From Nitrososphaerota archaeon (lineage in GTDB: Archaea; Thermoproteota; Nitrososphaeria; Nitrososphaerales; Gagatemarchaeaceae), in assembly GCA_003135575.1 (NCBI GenBank), contig PLCG01000110.1:57814-68765 (forward strand): a stretch of 10,952 nt of DNA, read 5' to 3'. Below the pieces are notes generated by a model, which saw nothing but the letters and a program-made list of their open reading frames with translations, was not told where the DNA came from and searched no databases. Both the position numbers and the translations under genes were made by a program. Below are positions 5,901 to 10,952 of this stretch, piece after piece (positions within the stretch are counted from its first letter, which is position 1; every line of letters begins with the position of its first letter).

Positions 5901-5990
5901 ACCTCTAGATCGGGGGTTCGAATCCCCCCCGCGGCCCCTCACCATTTCAGCACAACAAGCCAGCCGGCATCGCCACAGAGCGCGTGGGAC

Positions 5991-6000
5991 CTTATAGCTA
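5991..6000 (+). promoter_or_regulatory. TATA box of the membrane protein gene at 6022
   Basis: CTTATAGCTA is centred about 27 nt before the ATG at 6022, so the mRNA is probably leaderless. This supports that ATG as the true start. Confidence 0.55.
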
Positions 6001-6021
6001 GAAATTCCAACTAGTCCTCAG

Positions 6022-6495
6022 ATGAAGGCCGTAACGCACAACCTGTTCTCAATAGGGGTAGGCCTCTACTTGCTGTTTCGCGTCATGCCGGCCCCTAGTC
6101 CGTTCTACCTCCTCCTCGTCGTTTGGTCCGCCTTCGCCACCAACTGGCTCATAGACGTGCTGGGCCACGTCAACAGAGGAGGCATGTCGGTGAGGACGTT
6201 CTGGACGCATTCCATCTTCATCGCGCCGTTTTGGGGGATCGCAGTCTCAGTCGCCTCCCTGTACGTGCTGGACGCTGTCACCGGCCTGGAGATGACGACG
6301 CTTCAAGCGGTCTTCGCAGCGGGACTGGGCGCCGTCCTGGCATACTCCCACTTGCTGCTCGACGCGCTGACCGAGGGCGGTGTTTTCTTCGCAAGACGAA
6401 GGATTGCACTGGCCCACGTTCGAAACAACAACGGGGTCCTCAACGCGGCGTTCGCGGGCATAGGAGTCGTCCTCGTGCTCGCGACCTTCGTGTGA
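6022..6495 (+). CDS. Small multi-pass membrane protein, DUF1286 / YdjM-like hydrolase type
   Basis: The 157-aa protein has about four hydrophobic segments (roughly 8-23, 28-48, 64-84, 94-116) and a last one near 138-156. It retains polar residues typical of the membrane-bound, metal-dependent hydrolase-like families related to YdjM/DUF457 and archaeal DUF1286: H6 in THN, D45 and H49 in WLIDVLGH, R58, THS at 62-64, H110 and D114 in SHLLLDALTEGG, and an RNNNG turn at 134-138. Conserved His/Asp in and beside membrane helices suggest a metal site; the substrate is unknown and family membership is recalled from motif shape only. A TATA box 27 nt upstream supports the ATG. It is in the same direction as tRNA-His and the next gene but seems to have its own promoter. 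Confidence 0.78.
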   Translation: MKAVTHNLFSIGVGLYLLFRVMPAPSPFYLLLVVWSAFATNWLIDVLGHVNRGGMSVRTFWTHSIFIAPFWGIAVSVASLYVLDAVTGLEMTTLQAVFAAGLGAVLAYSHLLLDALTEGGVFFARRRIALAHVRNNNGVLNAAFAGIGVVLVLATFV

Positions 6496-6524
6496 CACCA
6501 GGGGTCTCGGAGGAGGCGGCAAAA

Positions 6525-6533
6525 GCGTATAGG
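6525..6533 (+). promoter_or_regulatory. TATA-like element of the gene at 6556
   Basis: GCGTATAGG is centred 27 nt before the ATG at 6556, in keeping with a leaderless mRNA. The earlier ATG at 6543 is in another frame. Confidence 0.4.
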
Positions 6534-6555
6534 CGAGACAGGATGGAGGCCTTCG

Positions 6556-7023
6556 ATGATCTGCCAGAAATGCGGGAGATCCGCGGACGATAGCTCAACT
6601 TTCTGTCCTTTCTGTGGGAACAACCTGAAGCAGCAGACGACCACGAGCAGGGGTTCCGTTTCAAGTCAGTCGATTATTCTACTTACTTCGAACTATGTGG
6701 CCGGGTACAAGGTGGACAAGGTGATCGGAATGGCGTACGGGATAACGGTGCGCTCGCGAGGTCTCGGGGGCAACATCGTCGCGGGCCTGCGGACCATCGC
6801 TGGCGGGGAGGTCAGGGAATACACCGAGCTCGCTCACCAGGCAAGACAAGAAGCGCTCGACAGGCTTTCCGCACATGCGAAGAGCCTTGGCGCGAACGCG
6901 GTCTTGAGCGTGATGTTCGACTCGACCGAGATGGCAACTAGCATGGAGGAGATCATCGCGTTCGGCACGGCGGTCGTTGTCTCTCCGGTGTCGGGCGACC
7001 AGCAGCTGGTGAAGCTCAGCTAG
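6556..7023 (+). CDS. Zinc-ribbon protein with YbjQ/UPF0145 domain
   Basis: The 155-aa product is a two-part protein. Residues 1-22 form a zinc ribbon, MICQKCGRSADDSSTFCPFCG, with cysteines 3, 6, 17 and 20. After a Ser/Thr/Gln linker (25-38) a YbjQ-like (UPF0145, formerly DUF74, called heavy-metal-binding) domain runs from about 40 to 144: ILLTSNYVAGYKVDKVIGMAYG, a GGEVREYTELAHQARQEAL helix, and LGANAVLSVMFDS, ending in GTAVVVSP. The family forms pentamers in known structures; its function is unsettled, so no reaction is assigned. The ATG at 6556 gives an intact first CxxC and lies 27 nt after a TATA-like box. The stop TAG overlaps the stop of the convergent gene at 7020-7244. Confidence 0.88.
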   Translation: MICQKCGRSADDSSTFCPFCGNNLKQQTTTSRGSVSSQSIILLTSNYVAGYKVDKVIGMAYGITVRSRGLGGNIVAGLRTIAGGEVREYTELAHQARQEALDRLSAHAKSLGANAVLSVMFDSTEMATSMEEIIAFGTAVVVSPVSGDQQLVKLS

Positions 7024-7244
7024 CTCTTCTGCTTCCACGCCTTCGCCTTCTCACAGAAGGCGTCTGCCTCGTCCTGCGCGCGTGGGCAGTGGGAGTAGTG
7101 TGTGATTATCTCTCGGAGGGCTTCCTCCACTGGGGTGGGCGCGCCCGGGCATAGTGCGTCGAGCTGCGACCGGATCTCGGCGAGGGGCTGCCAGATATCG
7201 ACGGGGATGACCATCGTCACTCCTGCTGACTTGCTAGACTTCAT
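7020..7244 (-). CDS. Small hypothetical protein (74 aa)
   Basis: No family is recognised. Three things argue that this short frame is real: strongly GC-biased third positions like the neighbours, an ATATC box on the - strand about 31 nt before the ATG at 7244, and a fit that fills the gap exactly. The protein has MVIPVDIWQPLAEIRSQLDA (11-30), a helix-forming EEALREIITHYSHCP stretch (40-54), and ends in basic residues. There are three cysteines (C32, C53, C64). A second possible start is M11. The N-terminal half, with a short beta-like stretch then helices, could be a ribbon-helix-helix-like or antitoxin-like fold, but that is speculation. Its TAG stop shares the CTAG at 7020-7023 with the gene on the other strand. 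Confidence 0.6.
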   Translation of the reverse strand: MKSSKSAGVTMVIPVDIWQPLAEIRSQLDALCPGAPTPVEEALREIITHYSHCPRAQDEADAFCEKAKAWKQKS

Positions 7245-7270
7245 TTGGAACGAGAGGTGCAGGCGGTCAG

Positions 7271-7279
7271 CCCATATCT
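7271..7279 (-). promoter_or_regulatory. TATA-like element of the gene at 7244
   Basis: On the - strand the sequence reads AGATATGGG; its centre is about 31 nt before the ATG at 7244, consistent with a near-leaderless mRNA. Confidence 0.35.
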
Positions 7280-7321
7280 GGCTTTCGTAGCGGCGCGCTC
7301 TGAGAAAAGAAGGGCCCCACC

Positions 7322-7329
7322 CTTATTAG
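7322..7329 (+). promoter_or_regulatory. TATA-like element of the DUF72-polymerase operon
   Basis: CTTATTAG is centred about 29 nt before the TTG start at 7354. Between them is GGACGGAGGAAAGTCC (7331-7346), which has SD-like GGAGG 14 nt before the start and could also form a GGAC/GTCC stem. Confidence 0.5.
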
Positions 7330-7353
7330 AGGACGGAGGAAAGTCCGGCCACC

Positions 7354-8154
7354 TTGCCGGAGATTGAGAAGGTGAGGATAGGATGCAGCGGATGGTCGTA
7401 CAAGGACTGGGTCGGACCCTTCTACCCGCCCGGCTCTGATGCCAAGGACTTCCTCAAGCTCTACTCCAAGACCTTCGACTGCGTCGAGATCGACTCGAGC
7501 TTCTACAGAATCCCATCGCCGGCGATGGTCAGCCACTGGAAGAGCGTGACTCCCGAGGGCTTCACCTTCTCGCCGAAGCTCTCGAAGAAGATCACCCACG
7601 AGAACAAGCTCGTGAACTACGAGTCGACGCTTTTGTACTTCTACAGCGTCCTCAGCAAGTTGGGGGACAAGTTGGGGCCTATCGTCGTCCAGCTGCCGCC
7701 GTCGATCAAGGTGGAGAAGCACAAGGCCGTGATGGAGAAGTTCGTCTCCTCCTTGGAGCCGAAGTTCAAGCACGTAATCGAGTTCAGGCACAAGTCCTGG
7801 TTCACGCCCGAGACATACAAGCTCCTCGAGAAGAACAACATCGCTATGGCGTGGTCCATCAACCAATATCTCGAGACGCCTCCTGAGGTGACGGCGGACT
7901 TCGTCTACCTCAGGATGGTAGGCACGCGCGAAATCACAGAGTTCACGGGAATCCAGAAGGAGATGAGGGACGAGATGGAGCGCTGGGCTACTGCCCTGAA
8001 GGAGAAGAGGGCCTCCGTCCAAGAGAGTCTTGTCTTCTTCAACAACCACTTCGCTGGGTTCGGGCCAGAGTCAGTGAACGAGTTCAGGAGGCTCCTTGGC
8101 ATGATCGAACTCGATTGGAGCAAGGGCCAGGGCTCGATGCAAGCAACGCTGTAG
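7354..8154 (+). CDS. DUF72 (YecE-like) TIM-barrel protein
   Basis: The 266-aa product carries the landmarks of the DUF72 family: IGCSGWSYKDWVGPFYP at the N-terminus (9-25), VEIDSSFYRIPS (44-55), FSPKLSKKITH (72-82), VVQLPPS (111-117), VIEFRHKSWF (141-150), YLRMVGT (185-191) and FFNNHFAGFGPESVNEF near the end (228-244). The family folds as a TIM barrel with conserved acidic and aromatic residues in the pocket; its biochemical role is not settled, so none is claimed. The start is TTG at 7354, the last possible start before the conserved IGCSGW and consistent with the TATA-like box. The next gene, a Y-family polymerase, begins 9 nt after this stop without its own promoter, so the two are probably co-transcribed and may share a DNA-damage context. 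Confidence 0.9.
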   Translation: MPEIEKVRIGCSGWSYKDWVGPFYPPGSDAKDFLKLYSKTFDCVEIDSSFYRIPSPAMVSHWKSVTPEGFTFSPKLSKKITHENKLVNYESTLLYFYSVLSKLGDKLGPIVVQLPPSIKVEKHKAVMEKFVSSLEPKFKHVIEFRHKSWFTPETYKLLEKNNIAMAWSINQYLETPPEVTADFVYLRMVGTREITEFTGIQKEMRDEMERWATALKEKRASVQESLVFFNNHFAGFGPESVNEFRRLLGMIELDWSKGQGSMQATL

Positions 8155-8163
8155 TGTTCCCAG

Positions 8164-9258
8164 ATGCCGCAAAGTGAATGGAGGGCGATATTCCACGTGG
8201 ACCTCAACGCGTTCTACGTCTCAGTGGAGGTCAGGGACAACCCATCGCTCAAAGGGCTCCCCGTCGTAGTGGGGGCGGATCCAGAAGGGGGCAAGGCACG
8301 GGGCGTCGTGATGACCTGCTCGTACGAGGCGAGGAAGCTCGGTCTGAAGTCGGGGATGCCAATCTCGACCGCGTACAGACTCGCTCCAAACGCGGTCTAC
8401 CTCCCGCCAAGGTGGGACCTCTACGGTGAGGTTTCGGCGAAGGTGATGGACTTGCTCAGGGGGCGCGCCGACAAGTTCGAACAAACCGGGATCGACGAGG
8501 GGTTCCTAGACGTCTCAGACCGGACCAAGAATCTCGAGGAGGCGAAGGACCTCGCGATGACTATCAAGAGAGAGATACGAGACTCGCTAGGGATTACCTG
8601 CTCTATCGGAATTGCACCGAACAAGTCTCTCGCGAAGATTGCCTCCGACAGGCAAAAACCAGACGGGCTGACCGTCGTCCCATTCGATAACCCGAAGGGC
8701 TTCCTCGCGCCGCTCCCCGTCGCAGTCATCCCCGGAGTGGGGAGCAAAACGCAGGCATTTTTGACGGAGAAGGGGATTGTGACCATCGGCGAACTTCAGA
8801 AGGTGTCTGGCCAGCAACTCATGAAGTGGTTTGGAAAGACTGGGGTGTGGCTCTGGGGGGTCATCCAAGCCGAGGAAAGGCTCCAGGTCTTCGAGAGGGA
8901 CACGCTAAAGTCGATGAGCGTGGAAAGGACCTTCAACGAGGACCGCGAAGATTTCGAGCACGTCTACGCCCAAGTCGACATCGAGGCTCGCGAACTCGCC
9001 GGAAGAGTGAGGGATGCCAACGTCAAGTTCAAAGTGGCAGGGGTCAAGATCCGTTTCAAGGGTTTCCAGACTTTCACCCGAGAGAGGACCCTCACCGGCT
9101 TCACCGATAGCGAAGAGGCCCTAAGGCGCGAGGCCCGTAGCCTCCTGAAGGAGTTCGAGCACAAGAAGAGGCCGGTGAGGCTCGTCGCCGTCCGCGTCTC
9201 TCAGCTCAAGCGCGAGGCCGAGGCCATTGCACGGCTGGATGAGTGGGCGCGCGAATAG
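8164..9258 (+). CDS. dinB: Y-family DNA polymerase IV (DinB/Dpo4)
   Basis: This is a complete 364-aa translesion DNA polymerase. The first carboxylate motif is HVDLNAFYVSVE (11-22), with D13 catalytic and Y18 at the steric-gate position by comparison with Dpo4 (D7, Y12). SYEARKLGLKSGM (53-65) is the fingers motif. The second catalytic pair is D111-E112 in GIDEGFLDVSD. CSIGIAPNKSLAKIASDRQK (146-165) completes the palm, and a helix-hairpin-helix thumb follows (LPVAVIPGVGSKTQAFL, 184-200). The little finger begins at SMSVERTFNED (250-260) and ends near 345. No convincing PCNA-interacting QxxLxxFF peptide is visible at the C-terminus (ends LDEWARE). The ATG at 8164 is 9 nt after the DUF72 stop. 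Convergent with the surface protein gene, 13 bp away. The enzyme inserts nucleotides opposite damaged bases; all catalytic residues are intact. Confidence 0.95.
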   Translation: MPQSEWRAIFHVDLNAFYVSVEVRDNPSLKGLPVVVGADPEGGKARGVVMTCSYEARKLGLKSGMPISTAYRLAPNAVYLPPRWDLYGEVSAKVMDLLRGRADKFEQTGIDEGFLDVSDRTKNLEEAKDLAMTIKREIRDSLGITCSIGIAPNKSLAKIASDRQKPDGLTVVPFDNPKGFLAPLPVAVIPGVGSKTQAFLTEKGIVTIGELQKVSGQQLMKWFGKTGVWLWGVIQAEERLQVFERDTLKSMSVERTFNEDREDFEHVYAQVDIEARELAGRVRDANVKFKVAGVKIRFKGFQTFTRERTLTGFTDSEEALRREARSLLKEFEHKKRPVRLVAVRVSQLKREAEAIARLDEWARE

Positions 9259-9271
9259 GCGGAACGGCTCC

Positions 9272-10952
9272 CTATTTGTTGCGGCGCCGTCTCAAGACCA
9301 CATATGAAGCCAAGGCTACCACTATGATCCCTGCAACGGCCCCGAGGTCAGGTAAGCTGAGCGGCAACCTCATGTCGACAGTCTTCTGCGAGGCCACATC
9401 CGCGTTGACCCCTTGCGAGACTCCGAGGTACGTCACTGTGGCGTTGAAGCGTCCCAACGGGATCGAGGCCAGGGATACCGTCCCATCGCTCGCCGTGGTC
9501 TTACTCAGCGACGAGCCGTTCGCCAGCTGGATGAACGCCGACGCGCCAGATATAGGGACCTGCAGATAGTCTGAGACCCTTAGCGTCGCGTCGTACACCC
9601 TCGCTGCGATTGTGACGTTCTGCGGGGCGGTGACGCTCACAACCTGGTTCAGGGGCTTGACATCCACGTTCTCCCAAAGCAGTTGCTTGACCACGAAGCT
9701 TGAACCCGAGTCAAGCCAGGCCTTGGACCCCTGAATGGGCACGGTCGCGTTGGACTGCGAAGCCCCAATCTCCAGCGCTGTCGGGACGATTACCTTCGAG
9801 CCCGTGGCGTCTGTGAAGCGCAATGCGACCAGGTATTGGGCGGCCGAGCCAAACGCCACCTGAAGAGGCCGGTCGAAGGTGATGGTTGGCGTTGAGAAGC
9901 TTCCCGTGTCGCTGAACGGGACGACCAGCCTCTGGTTGCTCCCTCCGTCGAGGCTGTAGGAGACCAGGGCTTCGCGGGTGAGGGCTGCCGCGTCCCAGAT
10001 GCGCGCCGAGGAGACCGAGACCGTGGATGCCACATCATAGAACGCATCGCCTGTGGGAGACTGGGGCGCCACTGACACCGCGGAACCTCCGGTGACTGTG
10101 AGCCGGTACTGCATCACGGCGACCACCTCGAGCATATGAGCCTTGTCCATCACAATCGACGTCTGGAACGTCCCGGTCCCCGACCTTGATAGCTGCGAGC
10201 CGACCCCGTCGAGGTTGATTCCCAGGGCGCTCATCCTCGAACCCTGTGTCTCGTTCCAGGCATTGTTGTAGGATGCCACGACCTTGGTTCCACCGTCGTA
10301 CCAACCTATGTCGCTTGGAATGCTCGGGTTGGTCAGCGACTGGACCGAGCCCCCGGCCGTTGAGAGATGATATTGCGTGACGACAACCGTGGTGATTGTG
10401 TGGGGAGAAGAGACTTGGACGGATTGCAAGACGCTCACTGGACCGGTCGTTGTGAGGGCCGCCGGAGCACCCCCGTCCGTCGAATAGGAGGCTAGCCTGC
10501 TCCCAGACGAGGAGTCACGCCCCCAGACGCTGTTGAGCATCAAGGTTACGGTAGAGCCCGAGTCGTACCAGTAGGAGTCGCCGGGCACCGTCGGTGGCGT
10601 GATCGACAGCAAAGAGACCGACGCGCCAGAGTCGAGGCTGACCTGATACTGAGCGATGCTCGCGAAGTCGACGATGTGGGGCCCGCTCATCTGCAGGACG
10701 ACGCTCACCTTGTCGGTGGTGAGGGCCACCGGTTGGAGGGGACCGCCGTCGACCTGGTATCCCGTCACCCTGGAGCCCACACCCGAGTTCCTCGCGAAGG
10801 CCACGGGCGTCGTTATCGTTGCCTGCGAGCTGCTGTTGAACCAGCCTGAAGCCGCAGCTCCCCCTTGCACCGAGACCAGGTACTGGTGATAGTAGGCCAA
10901 CTGTATCGCTCCGGCGGAGGAGACGGTCCCGCTCCCACGAGTCGCGTACCAC
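9272..10952 (-). CDS. Large repeat-containing surface protein, C-terminally anchored (5' end outside window)
   Basis: The frame is open from the window edge at 10952 to a TAG at 9272; the TTG at 10900 is an internal codon, since residues before it continue the repeat (WYATRGSGTVSS). About 559 residues are visible. Four repeats of roughly 78-92 residues begin at a QY pair and share a pattern: a Gly/Ser strand, WYDSGSTV-like motif, W in the middle, a DGG turn, then a PHTI-like segment before the next QY. A divergent region follows with AWLDSGSSFVVK, then a carboxypeptidase-regulatory-like domain (SDYLQVPISGASAFI to FNATVTYLG). One membrane helix (LGAVAGIIVVALASYVVL) and RRRRNK end the protein, a stop-transfer signal that puts the repeats outside the cell. 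This suggests a cell-surface or S-layer-associated protein; partner and function are unknown. No family name is certain. Confidence 0.85.
   Translation of the reverse strand, partial: WYATRGSGTVSSAGAIQLAYYHQYLVSVQGGAAASGWFNSSSQATITTPVAFARNSGVGSRVTGYQVDGGPLQPVALTTDKVSVVLQMSGPHIVDFASIAQYQVSLDSGASVSLLSITPPTVPGDSYWYDSGSTVTLMLNSVWGRDSSSGSRLASYSTDGGAPAALTTTGPVSVLQSVQVSSPHTITTVVVTQYHLSTAGGSVQSLTNPSIPSDIGWYDGGTKVVASYNNAWNETQGSRMSALGINLDGVGSQLSRSGTGTFQTSIVMDKAHMLEVVAVMQYRLTVTGGSAVSVAPQSPTGDAFYDVASTVSVSSARIWDAAALTREALVSYSLDGGSNQRLVVPFSDTGSFSTPTITFDRPLQVAFGSAAQYLVALRFTDATGSKVIVPTALEIGASQSNATVPIQGSKAWLDSGSSFVVKQLLWENVDVKPLNQVVSVTAPQNVTIAARVYDATLRVSDYLQVPISGASAFIQLANGSSLSKTTASDGTVSLASIPLGRFNATVTYLGVSQGVNADVASQKTVDMRLPLSLPDLGAVAGIIVVALASYVVLRRRRNK
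9839..10885 (-). repeat. Four tandem protein repeats of about 78-92 residues
   Basis: Units start at QY residues encoded at about 10885, 10651, 10375 and 10111; the next QY at 9838 opens a diverged fifth unit. Each unit has a WYD/FYD-x-G/A-S/T motif about 20-28 residues in, and a (V/L)DG turn. The DNA of the units is diverged, so the expansion is old. Confidence 0.7.

Larger units (their letters stand above)
5818..5936 (+). tRNA. tRNA-His (anticodon GTG) with two introns
   Basis: The 119-nt gene gives a 76-nt mature tRNA after removal of 24 and 19 nt. The acceptor stem GCCGCGG (5819-5825) pairs with CCGCGGC (5929-5935). G-1 at 5818 and C73 at 5936 are both encoded, the histidine identity pair. 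The D stem is GTGT/ACAT; the mature D-loop would read AGCTTGGTTA with G18G19 at 5861-5862. The anticodon stem GGAGG/CCTCT encloses CTGTGGA with anticodon GTG at 5878-5880. The variable region is AGATC, and T stem GGGGG/CCCCC encloses TTCGAAT. G15-C48 and T54-T55-C56 are intact. No CCA is encoded. A standard scan that allows only an intron at 37/38 would find a malformed D arm. Confidence 0.93.

Noticed and set aside
5812..5997. A 61-residue open frame over the tRNA-His gene
   Set aside because: It is an artefact of reading through the tRNA and its introns; the tRNA fold and splice motifs fully explain the sequence.
7267..8049. A 260-residue open frame on the - strand opposite the DUF72 gene
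   Set aside because: Its Leu/Arg/Val/Glu-rich composition is typical of the complement of GC-rich archaeal coding sequence, and the + strand has clear DUF72 motifs over the same span.

Overview
The window looks like a piece of an archaeal chromosome, probably from the TACK side (Thermoproteota, perhaps a Nitrososphaeria-like lineage; rank is an inference with low confidence). Direct support: a Nob1-type PIN/zinc-ribbon ribosome-maturation nuclease, an archaeal-type nicotinate phosphoribosyltransferase, tRNA genes without encoded CCA, a tRNA-His with encoded G-1/C73 and bulge-helix-bulge introns, many TATA-like boxes about 26-33 nt before start codons (leaderless or nearly leaderless mRNAs), frequent TTG starts, AGG/AAG-rich GC-biased codons, and anchored surface proteins full of N-x-S/T sequons.

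Layout. 27-527: nob1 (+). 588-659: tRNA-Ala(CGC) (+). 784-1561: NAD synthetase (-), read through a single-base frameshift. 1712-2377 and 2561-3742: two membrane-anchored, Thr/Ser/Asn-rich secreted proteins (+). 3862-5082: nicotinate phosphoribosyltransferase (+). 5083-5291: a non-coding stretch that holds a candidate structured RNA on the - strand plus promoter-like elements. 5292-5765: small Cys-containing hypothetical protein (+). 5818-5936: tRNA-His with two introns (+). 6022-6495: small multi-pass membrane protein (+). 6556-7023: zinc ribbon + YbjQ-like protein (+). 7020-7244: small hypothetical protein (-), convergent, sharing a CTAG double stop. 7354-8154 and 8164-9258: DUF72 protein and Y-family DNA polymerase, an apparent two-gene operon (+). 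9272-10952: C-terminal part of a large repeat-containing, C-terminally anchored surface protein (-), whose start lies beyond the window.

How it fits together. NAPRTase (nicotinate to NaMN) and NadE (NaAD to NAD+) are two steps of NAD salvage; they sit 2.3 kb apart with two surface-protein genes between, and their promoters carry the same GAAA-N3-TTT core. A 48-bp near-identical element (42/48) precedes both the second surface protein gene and the NAPRTase gene. DUF72 and the translesion polymerase are probably co-transcribed.

Most interesting points: (1) the two-intron pre-tRNA-His, in which one intron lies in the D-loop; (2) a 71-nt three-way-junction RNA candidate with two GCAA tetraloops placed 26-28 nt downstream of a TATATAT box; (3) the duplicated promoter element; (4) the nadE frameshift at a CTT-T site preceded by a Shine-Dalgarno-like run. 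No mobile element, CRISPR array or defence locus is visible.
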